Positions 1-8,062 of a DNA stretch of 10,586 nucleotides are shown piece after piece. A program made the position numbers and the translations under genes. Every line of letters starts with the position of its first letter. Position 1 is the stretch's first letter. The notes beneath the pieces are model-generated. The model had not been told where the DNA came from and did not search any database. It saw only the letters and a program-made list of their open reading frames with translations. Source of the DNA: Bacteroidales bacterium (GTDB lineage: Bacteria > Bacteroidota > Bacteroidia > Bacteroidales > UBA932); assembly GCA_021443625.1 (NCBI GenBank), contig JABUTP010000029.1, positions 1 to 10,586 of the forward strand. Reading direction: 5' to 3'.

Positions 1-1914
1 GGTGGTCAGCTTCACGCCGGTGCCGTCACTCCAGATGTCCTTCTCATATACTTCTCCAAGGTAGTACCGGTCCATATATATACCGAAGAGACCTTCGTCC
101 CTTGTCATCTTTGTTCTCTCCCCACCGGCGTTGTAGGTGAACTGCGTACTGAGGTCACTCTCCGTAAATCCTATGCCGGCCGGCCTGTCAAAACTCGTCA
201 TGGTTATATGGCCATACTCCGGCACGTATGCCTCGTGGTCTTCGTCGGTGACACTTCCCGTCGTCCTGTATGGGTCCGCCGAGTCTGCATACTCCAGCGA
301 CAGATGCAGGATGCCGTCGTTGTCGCGGTGCAGCACGTTGCCGTTGGTGGCGTATGACATGTTCACCTGGCTGTAGTCCAACTCGGGACGTATATCGTCG
401 GTGAATGTCTGCAATGCCGACTGCAGCCGGTTATGGCTGTCATAGGCGAACGTCTCCCTGTATCCGAAGACGTTGTCCTGCCGCCACAGCATGTTCCCGG
501 AAACGGAGTCGTAACTGTAATAGAGGTCATGCACGACGTCATTGCCCGCGCTGCGCACCATTCGTCCCTGAGGGATGCCGGTGGACGTGAAGGCATAGGT
601 GCGATGCGCCGTCCCAGTAGTAATAGCCATAGGCTGCCCGAGGACGTTCTCTGCGGTTTTCCTCCATACAGTGATACCGTTGCCTTGAGAAGCGGTGACA
701 GCGGCATTATGGCCGTTGGCGTATTCGAACGACTCCGTGGTTATGGCTCCGTCCCCGTTTGAATAGCCAACCGAAACCACATTGCTCCCCTCACCATAGC
801 CGTAGGTCTTCCGCAGCCAGTTGTCGGCATCGGCATACTCTGTCTCGGTGATGACCCGTCCGAGGTTGTCGTAGGTATATGTCCTTGCGGTACCATTGGT
901 GGAGATCTCACTCAACAGCTTTCCGTAACTGCTGCAGGTTGAGGATGTGCCGTAGGTGAAGGTTGTGTTGAACTCGGGTCTGCTGATGCCGGACACCCTT
1001 CCATATCGGTCATAATGCGTGGTTACGGTGCCGTTGGGTCCCGTGCTTGCCACGCTGCTCGTCCCGTCAGCATTGTCAGTATATGCCGTGGTCCTGCTGC
1101 CCGCACTTGGGTCAACAATAGCCGTGCGTCTGCCGACAGAGTCGTAAGAGAATGTGGTCTCCACACTCTGGCTGCTTCCCGCAGGGGTGACGGTGACTTT
1201 GGCCGGCTGGGCGTCATCCCGAAGCGTATAGGTGATGGCGCCGCCGGGGTCGCTGACGCGGATGACGTCTCCGGAGGCATTGGTGGTGATGGTAGTGCTT
1301 ACGCCGTCACTCGTAGTGGTGGTAGATGTCCCGCTGTACTCCCAAGTCGTCTGCTTTCCGCCGGCTTCGTGGAGACTGACGGGACGGTCATAGACGTCAT
1401 AGGCATACGTATTCCAGTAAGTGGGACCGGCCGCAGTGTCCTTGTACGGAAGGCTTGTCCGCAACAGTCGGCCCCGGCTGTCGTACTCCCGTTCCGCGTA
1501 TTGCCAGCTTCCGTCATAACGTAGATTCGCGCTCCTTACCTCGCGGCCGAGGGCATCGTACCATACCCTGGTGGCGGGTCTTCCCGTGACGGTATTCGTC
1601 ACGCGGAAGAGTCCGGGCTCTCCGGCCACACTCCACGCCATAGTGCCTGCCTGCACCGTACTGTCAGGCAGCGTGGTCTTCGTAAGGTTGCCCCACGTGT
1701 CATAGTCATATTCCGTGCTGCGGCCCAGCCAGTCCGTGGCAAGCGACGGGTTACCATATTTGTCATATCCCGAATATGCCATTGTACGGCCGAGGATGTC
1801 GGTGTCCGATATCAGATGGCGGCCGAGGGTGTCGTAGGTGTATGTCGTCTCATTGAAGGTGGTGGCTCCATAGGATGCACTCTTTTCGCTCGTGACGTTG
1901 CCGTGGACGTCATA
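1..1914 (-). repeat. YD (Rhs) repeat region within the giant gene
   Basis: From residue 1073 to the window edge the protein has at least twelve YD-type units, for example YDVHGN at 1073, YTYDTLGR at 1097-1104, YDYDTWGN, WYDALGR, REYDSRGR, YAYDVYDR, FSYDSVGR, HYDRYGR, YTYDNLGR around 1421 and FAYDSHNR around 1564. The units are divergent at DNA level, so this is an ancient protein repeat and not a recent tandem DNA duplication. A Ser/Thr-rich stretch (residues 1268-1286) interrupts it. The highly conserved Rhs core end and any toxin tip are not reached before position 1. Confidence 0.92.
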
Positions 1915-4900
1915 CTGCCACCGCTGCTCGGACAGGAGGCTGGTGCCGTCAGTGCCCACGTATGTCTTTTTCGTCAACGGCCGGAGGCTCCCGTCGTATG
2001 TCATTACCGTGCGTGTCTTCCAGGTCTGATATCCCCAGCAGCCCGCCTCGCGGACAACGGTCTCTGTCCCAACTGTACCGAGAGCATACTTCGTTGGACT
2101 TATGCTGTTCTGGTAGGCAAGGCTCCGGTAGGTAAGGACGGTGGTCTCGTTATGGAGAGCGTCAGCGCCTATGCTGTACCTTGTCTGTATCAAGGCCGGA
2201 AGGTCATAACTGCCGTAGGTATAGATTGTCGATATTGCAACACCGGTCAAGGCATCCGTCTTCATCGTGGAGGTCAGTCGAGGATTCAGCTTCCCGTATG
2301 GGGAGGAGTTGTTGTCATACTCCATCTCCGTCACCGATATCGGCTCCTGATTGTAGTACATCCCCTGCTCCTGCCTGATGACGCAACAGAACTTCTCGGG
2401 GTCATAGTACGTCTTGCCGCTCCGCCATTGGGAGGCACCTCCCATAGTATCCAGCACGCGTATCATCCTGAACCCGCAGAAACCCAGCCCAAGGGTGCTG
2501 GCGGTGGCATTGAAATATCTGTAGGTGTTTGCTCTTATGACCTGCTCCTCTCCGGAAACGCTCATCTTTACGGATTCGTCATACAACAGATACAACGGCA
2601 TCGCTACTCCGCAGAAGCCATCGCCGTCGGAGGGCAGACTTGCGTCAATGTCATAGACCTCCGGAACGACATAGCCCAGCATGGGAACGCACGAGGACAT
2701 CTCCCGGTATTCATTCTCCGTGCGTTTGCCGAAGCCGTCCCCGAATGATGTAAGCAGACGCCTCTCCTGAAGGTTCCTAAGGTATGTGTAGCAGTAAACG
2801 CAATCCCCGTCCACCTTTATGAAATTGCTCATCCCATTGTAGTTGGTGATGTTGCAGGGGAGTATGCCTTCCGTACCGCTAATGGGATGGCTACCGTTGA
2901 TGGTAGGACTTATCTCACCATTCTGATTAAGGTAGGTATGAAGCCTGTTTTGGCGCGCAACGACAAGGTCCGGCAGCCCGTCCCTGTTCACATCCATGAA
3001 CATGAACTTGTCTCCTTCATAGTGGGGCACATTGAACGTGCCGCTCACAAACTGCTGTCCGTTGAATGACCTGACGCTCCACACATCCGACGTGGTGTTC
3101 CTGTTCACTATGTCTATGTATCCGTCGGCATTAAGGTCCGTGACGAAGGTGGCGTCGGCACTCCCTGTCATATCATTGGACGTCACCCCCGGATACGTCC
3201 CGTCAAGGGTGAAGCCACTGTCAGTCCCCTGATACGAGTATGCGTTCATCCCCGTGGCGGTGAATCGGCACAACTCTGTCCTGGAATCTGCATCAATATC
3301 CAACGATATTATGTTTTTGGCATCATCAAGGGATAAGCCGAACACTGTCTGGCGCTTGAGGACTGTTCCATCCTCGAGGTCGATGACCGTACCCTCACTG
3401 GTCTGGGACTTACCGAAGCAGTTCTCGTCGTATGAATACACCAGCAGGCGCGTCTTTCCGTCGCCCACATAGTCTCCGAAGTAGTATGCCAGCTGGCTGG
3501 GACTCGTGAACCGTGGATTCTCCACATTGCCCGTAACGTACGTGTTGATGGTTCGCGAGGTGAAATCTTCGGTATCGCCGTCGTATTCGTAGATGGTGAT
3601 GAGCAGGTTTGTCCTGTTGCTTCCGGTACCGTTATGGTTCACCTTGACTATCTCATCCACGCCGTCGCCATCAACGTCAACCGCCTCCACCGTCTGGAAG
3701 CCCTCCCCTGCGACGATGGTTCTCGCCTGACTGAAGAACGTCCTGTTATACGGGAAGATGAGGATGGCCTGGTCCGGACTGTAACTGCTCCCATATCGGT
3801 ACCTGTAGTCAAACGGCACCCACACCCTCTCCAACTGGGCATAAGTGCTGAATGACGGATAGATGATGATGCCGTCACCGCAACTGTCGGGCACAAGCTT
3901 GCCCCGCCGGTAGATGAACTCATTCCCCGATTGCGTGAAGGCACTTGACAGGATTATAGAATCTCTCGCCGCGAAGTCATTGGCAACATATTCCTCATTG
4001 CCGTACCCGAAGGTGAGGGGGAGAATAGTCTCCTCTCCCACCGTGCACGACAGTCCGGCAAGCAGCGTCGTCCCTTCTTCGCTGGTGTGGAACAGCCTGT
4101 ATGTCCGGAGTTCCTCCCCATCGACACTTGACGTGACGGTCTTCAGCACCTTCCTCTCCGAATAGGTCTTACCCAGAAAATAGCGGTTCACATAGTCATC
4201 CCGGTCTTCATACCCGAAATGTATCGACGCCACAAGCGGACGCGTAGCGTCTCCACCATACCGTATATCCGAAATATGATAAACGCCATCCGACTCTATA
4301 TACGAGAAGGTCATATAGTTCCCCCGTACATCCTCTATGCGTGTGACGGGATATGACAGCACTGCCATAGTCGAGTATAGGGAGACACCGTATTCGGCCC
4401 TGCTACCGTCGGGGTACAGCACCTCAAACCGTCGCGCATATCCGGCACTTTCGGTGATGCGGGCAAGGATGTGCCCCCGGGCGGTAATATACGGATACGT
4501 GTCGGACAGGATGTCCGTATTCTGCACCAACGGAACGCCATCAAGCGCGAACTCCGGCTCAGTGAGTGAGGCGGCATCGCTCGTACCGTGGTAGTATATG
4601 TTCTTGTTGGTCTGCGTGATGACGGAGACGCCGCCTATCGTCCAGCCATACCCGGCAACGCCATTGCCAGCCTGGCTATTGTATCGGAGGCTTATGGACG
4701 GCACCTGCGGAAGTCCGGCGGCCGTAATTACGGGAATCGTATATATCCTTGCCCCGCTGGGAGTTAGGCCCTCCTCGTACGGAATCTGACCGACAGTGTA
4801 GGTGGTATCGATGATGCAGGCTCCGGCAGCACTCTTCGCCCCCTTCTGCGGAGGCGCCGACGCCTCCAGATAACACTCCGGAGAAAATTTCAATCCCTTG

Positions 4901-5130
4901 ATGTCCGTCCTGCGTGCAGGCAGCGCTCCGAAGTCGTAACGGTTCGGAAGGTATGTGACACTGGTATCCCCCCCTGCTGAAACGACAACCAGACTGTCCC
5001 CGGGTACTTTAGACGGGACCGAAGGATTAACCTCGCCTGCCGCAACACCCGACGTCTGGGCCCCAACACTGAAGGTCAGCATTATCAGCGCTCCAAGCAC
5101 AGTTCCTCTCATATACTTGGAAACGCTCAT
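1..5130 (-). CDS. Giant exported SpvB / FG-GAP / YD-repeat (Rhs-like) protein, 3' end beyond window
   Basis: A 1710-codon frame runs from ATG at 5130 to the window edge. I checked every in-frame triplet and found no stop. Residues 1-24 look like a Sec signal peptide (Lys5/Arg8, then a hydrophobic VLGALIMLTF core, predicted cut before Gln25). There is no lipobox Cys. Residues 129-171 carry the SpvB/TcdB-type entry motif (SLRYNSQAGNG, then GYGW). From about 484 to 735 come Asp-rich FG-GAP/VCBS-like loops. A linker with FGDGFGKRTENEY near 795-810 resembles the middle region of Tc-toxin B subunits. YD repeats fill 1073 to about 1710. In known relatives such repeats form a hollow shell around a variable C-terminal domain, and that end is not visible here. 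The start at 5130 is preferred, but Met7 (5112) would also leave a signal peptide. No Shine-Dalgarno is seen. Export makes a surface or secreted protein likely. Toxin, adhesin and other roles remain open. Confidence 0.93.
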   Translation of the reverse strand, partial: MSVSKYMRGTVLGALIMLTFSVGAQTSGVAAGEVNPSVPSKVPGDSLVVVSAGGDTSVTYLPNRYDFGALPARRTDIKGLKFSPECYLEASAPPQKGAKSAAGACIIDTTYTVGQIPYEEGLTPSGARIYTIPVITAAGLPQVPSISLRYNSQAGNGVAGYGWTIGGVSVITQTNKNIYYHGTSDAASLTEPEFALDGVPLVQNTDILSDTYPYITARGHILARITESAGYARRFEVLYPDGSRAEYGVSLYSTMAVLSYPVTRIEDVRGNYMTFSYIESDGVYHISDIRYGGDATRPLVASIHFGYEDRDDYVNRYFLGKTYSERKVLKTVTSSVDGEELRTYRLFHTSEEGTTLLAGLSCTVGEETILPLTFGYGNEEYVANDFAARDSIILSSAFTQSGNEFIYRRGKLVPDSCGDGIIIYPSFSTYAQLERVWVPFDYRYRYGSSYSPDQAILIFPYNRTFFSQARTIVAGEGFQTVEAVDVDGDGVDEIVKVNHNGTGSNRTNLLITIYEYDGDTEDFTSRTINTYVTGNVENPRFTSPSQLAYYFGDYVGDGKTRLLVYSYDENCFGKSQTSEGTVIDLEDGTVLKRQTVFGLSLDDAKNIISLDIDADSRTELCRFTATGMNAYSYQGTDSGFTLDGTYPGVTSNDMTGSADATFVTDLNADGYIDIVNRNTTSDVWSVRSFNGQQFVSGTFNVPHYEGDKFMFMDVNRDGLPDLVVARQNRLHTYLNQNGEISPTINGSHPISGTEGILPCNITNYNGMSNFIKVDGDCVYCYTYLRNLQERRLLTSFGDGFGKRTENEYREMSSCVPMLGYVVPEVYDIDASLPSDGDGFCGVAMPLYLLYDESVKMSVSGEEQVIRANTYRYFNATASTLGLGFCGFRMIRVLDTMGGASQWRSGKTYYDPEKFCCVIRQEQGMYYNQEPISVTEMEYDNNSSPYGKLNPRLTSTMKTDALTGVAISTIYTYGSYDLPALIQTRYSIGADALHNETTVLTYRSLAYQNSISPTKYALGTVGTETVVREAGCWGYQTWKTRTVMTYDGSLRPLTKKTYVGTDGTSLLSEQRWQYDVHGNVTSEKSASYGATTFNETTYTYDTLGRHLISDTDILGRTMAYSGYDKYGNPSLATDWLGRSTEYDYDTWGNLTKTTLPDSTVQAGTMAWSVAGEPGLFRVTNTVTGRPATRVWYDALGREVRSANLRYDGSWQYAEREYDSRGRLLRTSLPYKDTAAGPTYWNTYAYDVYDRPVSLHEAGGKQTTWEYSGTSTTTTSDGVSTTITTNASGDVIRVSDPGGAITYTLRDDAQPAKVTVTPAGSSQSVETTFSYDSVGRRTAIVDPSAGSRTTAYTDNADGTSSVASTGPNGTVTTHYDRYGRVSGISRPEFNTTFTYGTSSTCSSYGKLLSEISTNGTARTYTYDNLGRVITETEYADADNWLRKTYGYGEGSNVVSVGYSNGDGAITTESFEYANGHNAAVTASQGNGITVWRKTAENVLGQPMAITTGTAHRTYAFTSTGIPQGRMVRSAGNDVVHDLYYSYDSVSGNMLWRQDNVFGYRETFAYDSHNRLQSALQTFTDDIRPELDYSQVNMSYATNGNVLHRDNDGILHLSLEYADSADPYRTTGSVTDEDHEAYVPEYGHITMTSFDRPAGIGFTESDLSTQFTYNAGGERTKMTRDEGLFGIYMDRYYLGEVYEKDIWSDGTGVKLTT
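2926..3681 (-). repeat. FG-GAP/VCBS-like Asp-rich repeat region within the giant gene
   Basis: At least five degenerate repeats can be read, each with an Asp-rich loop followed by a hydrophobic strand: VDVDGDGVDEI at 484-494, GDYVGDGKTRLL from about 552, LDIDADSRTEL from 610, TDLNADGYIDI from 664 and MDVNRDGLPDL from 712. The D-x-[DN]-x-D-G-x-x-D spacing is that of Ca2+-binding FG-GAP/VCBS blades, which usually build a beta-propeller. Loops two and three are degenerate and may not bind metal. This order, SpvB motif, then propeller, then YD repeats, matches Tc-toxin B/C-type shells. Confidence 0.8.
4618..4746 (-). other. SpvB/TcdB-type N-terminal entry motif within the giant gene
   Basis: Residues 129-171 read as a proline-containing strand, then PSISLRYNSQAGNGVAGYGW and the end of the motif GGVSVIT. 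The pattern (P-S-[IL]-x-L-x-Y-[ND]-S-x-x-G-N-G, then G-x-G-W) is the recognisable start of the SpvB N-terminal domain family, also found in TcaC/TcdB insecticidal toxin components and in many Bacteroidota Rhs-like proteins. The recognition is by motif memory and no profile was run. This domain is not the ADP-ribosyltransferase of Salmonella SpvB, which lies in the C-terminal part of that protein. Confidence 0.8.
5059..5130 (-). other. Signal peptide of the giant protein
   Basis: Residues 1-24 have a short basic n-region (Lys5, Arg8), a hydrophobic core from about residue 11 to 20, and the small-residue end SVGA followed by Gln25. Cleavage before Gln is common in exported Bacteroidota proteins. 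No cysteine follows, so it is not a lipoprotein signal. This separates the protein from cytoplasmic Tc-toxin subunits and from Rhs proteins loaded by type VI secretion, which normally lack a Sec signal. The exact cut site is inferred. Confidence 0.75.
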
Positions 5131-5271
5131 ACAGGCACTGTTTTAACGGGGGAATGATTACGATATTACTTACGTAAAGTTAGACATTTCCGGGAACTTT
5201 GTAACAATAACTGCGAATCATATATACGTCATTTGTTGACAACGGACAAAGCCTTGGCTGGAGTGCAGCTT
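5131..5271. other. 141-bp gap between rnfA and the giant gene
   Basis: No gene is present. Read on the minus strand, the sequence after the rnfA stop has only weak AT-rich pairing (TTTGT with ACAAA, loop of nine) and no GC-rich stem with a U tract, so no intrinsic terminator is evident. The half near the giant gene is AT-rich and holds the promoter candidate described separately. The giant gene could be transcribed from its own promoter, by read-through from the rnf operon, or both. Confidence 0.6.
5175..5208 (-). promoter_or_regulatory. Candidate Bacteroidota-type promoter for the giant gene
   Basis: On the minus strand ATTG (5205-5208) is followed after 22 bp by TAACTTTA (5175-5182), one base from the Bacteroidota -7 consensus TAnnTTTG. 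The usual upstream element is TTTG, about 19-21 bp away, so both the first element and the spacing are imperfect. An 8-bp palindrome TTACGTAA (5170-5177) overlaps the right edge of the -7 element and could be an operator, or chance. The start site would lie roughly 35-40 bp before the ATG at 5130. Confidence 0.3.
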
Positions 5272-5871
5272 CTAAACTATGCCCGAAAAACCCATGAAGG
5301 CCATGGCCATGATGCCCGCAGTGATGAGGGCTATGGGGATCCCCTGAAATGATTTGGGGACTTTGCTGAGTTCAAGTTGTTCGCGGATACCGGCAAAGAG
5401 GACTATGGCAAGGCCGAAGCCAAGTGCCGAAGCCACGGCGAAAACCACCGACTGGCCGAGGTTCAGCGTAATGGACTCGCCGCCGAAGGTAAACTGTTTC
5501 TGCACCACCATAAGGGCCACGCCCAGCACGGCGCAGTTGGTAGTGATGAGCGGGAGGAATATGCCCAGGGCTTGATATAGAGAAGGGCTTATCTTCTTGA
5601 GTATAATCTCGACCATCTGCACCAGGCCTGCAATTACCAGAATGAAACTTACGGTCTGGAGGAACTCTATCCTGAGAGGAACCAGCACGTAATTCTGGAG
5701 CAGCCAGGTGACGCAGGTAGCCAGCGCCATGACAAAAGTTACCGCAGCGGACATTCCGGCCGCTGTCCCCACTTTCTTGGAGACGCCCAGGAAGGGACAG
5801 ATACCCAGAAACTGCGACAGAAGGATATTGTTGACAAATACCGCAGATATTATGATAAGAATGTATGTCAT
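5272..5871 (-). CDS. rnfA: Rnf electron-transport complex subunit RnfA
   Basis: This 199-residue, six-helix membrane protein has normal family length. RnfA pairs with the homologous RnfE in inverted orientation, and together they hold an iron-sulfur cluster in the membrane and help form the ion path. The two signature cysteines are present: Cys25 in GICPFLG and Cys113 in TTNCAVLG. The N-terminal [10 protein letters not shown] and the SALGFGLA segment near 148-155 are also typical. The ATG at 5871 overlaps the rnfE stop by 4 bp (ATGA), which implies translational coupling, and no separate Shine-Dalgarno is seen. It is the last gene of the operon and ends in TAG at 5272-5274. NqrE of the Na+-NQR complex is the closest alternative, but the presence of rnfB and rnfC rules it out. 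Confidence 0.97.
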   Translation of the reverse strand: MTYILIIISAVFVNNILLSQFLGICPFLGVSKKVGTAAGMSAAVTFVMALATCVTWLLQNYVLVPLRIEFLQTVSFILVIAGLVQMVEIILKKISPSLYQALGIFLPLITTNCAVLGVALMVVQKQFTFGGESITLNLGQSVVFAVASALGFGLAIVLFAGIREQLELSKVPKSFQGIPIALITAGIMAMAFMGFSGIV

Positions 5872-6458
5872 GACTTTTTAGCTGTTAGTTTCTTGAAAAT
5901 CACCATAAGATAACCGAGCACGAGGAACGCTCCGGGGGCAAGGACAAATATCAGGACGCCGTCTGCGCCGCCTATGAAACTCCAGCCGAAGACCGAGCCG
6001 CTGCCCAGAATTTCCCGTACCAGACCTATCACCGTGAGCGAGAGGGTGAAGCCGAGTCCGATGCCGATGCCGTCGCACGCCGACTCTATGACATTGTGTT
6101 TGTTGGCAAACGCTTCGGCGCGTCCCAGCACTATGCAGTTCACCACAATCAGGGGTATGAACAGGCCCAATGTCTCATAGAGGGAAGGGAGATAGGCCTG
6201 CATAAGCAGTTGGATGATGGTCACAAAGGCCGAGATTATGACTATGTAGGAAGGGATGCGCACCTTGTCGGGAATAAAGCGCGCCACTGCCGAAATCACC
6301 ATATTGGACATTATGAGAACGCACATTGTGGCAACGCCCATACCCATACCGTTGATGGCCGAGGTTGTGGTTCCCAATGTGGGGCACATTCCCAAAACGA
6401 GAGAGAAAGTGGGGTTCTCCCTGATGATTCCACTGAGAATCTGTTGTATTTTGCTCAT
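5868..6458 (-). CDS. rnfE: Rnf electron-transport complex subunit RnfE
   Basis: This 196-residue integral membrane protein is the partner and paralogue of RnfA. Cys25 in GMCPTLGTT and Cys108 in [14 protein letters not shown] mark the iron-sulfur ligand sites facing the RnfA pair. The RAEAFA tail after the second motif separates RnfE/NqrD from RnfA/NqrE. Further family segments are [13 protein letters not shown] at the N-terminus and [10 protein letters not shown] at about 129-138. The ATG at 6458 follows a strong AAGGAGGA Shine-Dalgarno, part of which is the stop codon of rnfG. It ends in TGA inside the ATGA overlap with rnfA. Confidence 0.97.
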   Translation of the reverse strand: MSKIQQILSGIIRENPTFSLVLGMCPTLGTTTSAINGMGMGVATMCVLIMSNMVISAVARFIPDKVRIPSYIVIISAFVTIIQLLMQAYLPSLYETLGLFIPLIVVNCIVLGRAEAFANKHNVIESACDGIGIGLGFTLSLTVIGLVREILGSGSVFGWSFIGGADGVLIFVLAPGAFLVLGYLMVIFKKLTAKKS

Positions 6459-6464
6459 CGTCTT

Positions 6465-6472
6465 TCCTCCTT
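6465..6472 (-). promoter_or_regulatory. Strong Shine-Dalgarno of rnfE, overlapping the rnfG stop
   Basis: On the minus strand the sequence is TAAGGAGGAAAGACG followed by ATG. The TAA is the rnfG stop (6473-6471) and AAGGAGGA is a near-perfect Shine-Dalgarno, 6 nt before the start. A perfect motif is notable because most Bacteroidota genes lack one. Confidence 0.8.
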
Positions 6473-7088
6473 AATTCTGATTGATGGTTTCGTCGGCAGG
6501 CTGCGAATCTGCAGCTTCCGCTGCGGCAGCCAGTTGCAGATAAACGTCGTAGGCACTCTTCACCGCCTTTGTGAATGCTCGGGAGGTGATGGTTGAGGCC
6601 GTAATGGCATCCACGTCACCCGCGCCGTCTTTCTTTACGCCGAGTCTGAACGAGTCGGGATGCTTTCCGGCAAACTGCTGGCGGAAGCCCCCTTTCGCTG
6701 AAATCTTGGCACCGAGGCCGGGAGTCTCACTGTGGGAGATGACCGAAGTGCCGTAGATGGCACCCGTGGCGGTCTCCACCCCAACCATAATGGTAAAGGG
6801 GCCACCGAACCCAATGGAAGAACTCTTGATGGCGTATCCTACCACCTCTCCCCCCTTGCTCGCGGTGTAAACCTCATAGACGGTGCCACCGCACTCCACG
6901 TCGGATTTGGCTATATCCTGGAATTCCGGAACCACCTCCGCCACAGCCCTGTTGGTCTTCTCGATGTTGGCTATCCGGATGGGTTCTTCAGTAAACTGAT
7001 TCACGACTGCCAGCAATCCCGAGCATATCAGGCAGATGATGCCCAGCGAAAGCAGCATATTGGTCAATTTTGATTCTTTCTTTGCCAT
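6471..7088 (-). CDS. rnfG: Rnf complex flavoprotein subunit RnfG
   Basis: The 205-residue product has one N-terminal membrane anchor (about residues 9-30) and a periplasmic FMN-binding domain. Covalent FMN is carried on a threonine in the S/T-[GA]-[AS]-T motif, seen here as DAITASTITS (160-169), with Thr166 the expected attachment site. The family motif SHSETPGLGAKI lies at 118-129. In the complex it passes electrons between the membrane iron-sulfur cluster and RnfD. After the FMN motif comes a short tail rich in Ala and acidic residues. The ATG at 7088 has an AGGAGGT ribosome site. It follows rnfD by 12 bp and its stop forms part of the rnfE ribosome site. NqrC is the homologue in Na+-NQR, but this operon is clearly Rnf. 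Confidence 0.96.
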   Translation of the reverse strand: MAKKESKLTNMLLSLGIICLICSGLLAVVNQFTEEPIRIANIEKTNRAVAEVVPEFQDIAKSDVECGGTVYEVYTASKGGEVVGYAIKSSSIGFGGPFTIMVGVETATGAIYGTSVISHSETPGLGAKISAKGGFRQQFAGKHPDSFRLGVKKDGAGDVDAITASTITSRAFTKAVKSAYDVYLQLAAAAEAADSQPADETINQN

Positions 7089-7092
7089 AACT

Positions 7093-7099
7093 ACCTCCT
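7093..7099 (-). promoter_or_regulatory. Strong Shine-Dalgarno of rnfG
   Basis: The minus strand reads AGGAGGT, then AGTT, then the ATG at 7088. It fixes the rnfG start and sits entirely in the 12-bp gap after the rnfD stop (TAA, 7101-7103). Confidence 0.8.
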
Positions 7100-7100
7100 A

Positions 7101-8051
7101 TTAAGCGAATCTTTTGGGTTTGCACCAGCTGTTGAGCAGCGGCACAACGCAGTTCATTATGAGAATGGCAAACGAAACCCCTTCGGGGAACGAGCCGAAG
7201 TAGCGGATGAGAACCGTTATCACACCTATGCCCACACCGAAAATGATTTGCCCTTTGGCGGTCATCGGGGATGTCACGTAGTCGGTGGCCATAAAGATGG
7301 AGCCGAGCAGAAGACCGCCGGTGAGCAGATTGAACACGGGTCCGGTAAAGGCCTCGCTGTCGCACAGGAAGAAGATGGTGGTCATCAGAGCCACGGTCAC
7401 CCAGATGCTGAGGGTGATGTGGGGTTTGATGACGCGTCTTGCCAGCAAATAGACAAAGCCCAGGATGAGGGCCAGAGCGGATACCTCGCCGGCAGAGCCG
7501 CCTATGCGGACAAACAACAGCTGGGAAGCCGAAAGGGCCTCAATCTGCCCCTCATTGGCAAGGGCGAGCGGAGTGGCGCCGGAGAATGCATCCGCGTGGG
7601 CGAAGAAACTCTGGGGATCCACCGTCCAGTTGGTCATCAGTGCGGGGAATGAAATGAGGAGGAACACACGCCCCACCAACGCGGGGTTGAAGACATTCTG
7701 TCCCAACCCGCCGAAGGTCATCTTGGCTACGCCGATGGCCACCACGGCGCCCACCGCCACCAGCCAGCAGGGGGCCGAAGTGGGGAGGTTGAGAGCCAGC
7801 AGAATACCCGTGACAACAGCCGAAAGGTCGCCGATGGAGGGTTCTTCCTTCAACACAAATTTCTGGATGAGATATTCAACCGCAACACAAACCGCAACGC
7901 TGGTAAGCAGGAGTTTGAGCGAAGCCCATCCGAAGCACCATACCGAAACGAGCATGGCGGGGGCAAGGGCTATGATGACATCCGCCATCAGGCTCCTGGT
8001 GGAGGTTGACGTGTGTATGTGCGGCGAAGGTGAAACTATCTTGTTTGACAT
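7101..8051 (-). CDS. rnfD: Rnf complex membrane flavoprotein subunit RnfD
   Basis: This 316-residue multi-pass protein of the RnfD/NqrB family carries covalent FMN on Thr160 in the motif DAFSGATPLA (154-163). Other family landmarks are FGGLGQNVFNPALVGR (113-128) and MATDYVTSPMTAKGQ (254-268). The start at 8051 (MSNKIVSPSPH) is chosen because SPSPHIH near residue 7 followed by an Arg and a first helix matches the family N-terminus, and because it lies 11 bp after the rnfC stop. The frame is open upstream to an ATG at 8165, but that would overlap rnfC by 103 bp and add an uncharacteristic polar tail. Unlike rnfC, rnfG and rnfE, it has no clear Shine-Dalgarno, so its translation may be coupled to rnfC. 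Confidence 0.96.
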   Translation of the reverse strand: MSNKIVSPSPHIHTSTSTRSLMADVIIALAPAMLVSVWCFGWASLKLLLTSVAVCVAVEYLIQKFVLKEEPSIGDLSAVVTGILLALNLPTSAPCWLVAVGAVVAIGVAKMTFGGLGQNVFNPALVGRVFLLISFPALMTNWTVDPQSFFAHADAFSGATPLALANEGQIEALSASQLLFVRIGGSAGEVSALALILGFVYLLARRVIKPHITLSIWVTVALMTTIFFLCDSEAFTGPVFNLLTGGLLLGSIFMATDYVTSPMTAKGQIIFGVGIGVITVLIRYFGSFPEGVSFAILIMNCVVPLLNSWCKPKRFA

Positions 8052-8062
8052 ATCGCTTCGTA

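Noticed and set aside
1..1914. Tandem DNA repeats or a CRISPR-like array, suggested by recurring gtcgta-type words
   Set aside because: The recurring words encode the Tyr-Asp of degenerate YD repeats. Spacing and flanking sequence vary and there are no identical repeats with unique spacers.
1816..2748. Plus-strand open frame of 310 codons
   Set aside because: It lies exactly antisense, in codon register, to the giant gene. Its translation shows no recognisable domain, while the minus-strand frame has clear SpvB/YD structure throughout.
1..5130. Possibility that the giant gene is a broken pseudogene
   Set aside because: All 1710 in-frame triplets are sense codons, and the domain order continues without a frame change. 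Only the part outside the window remains unchecked.
5209..5271. Intrinsic terminator after rnfA
   Set aside because: Only weak AT-rich pairing (TTTGT/ACAAA) with no GC-rich stem and no U tract can be found.
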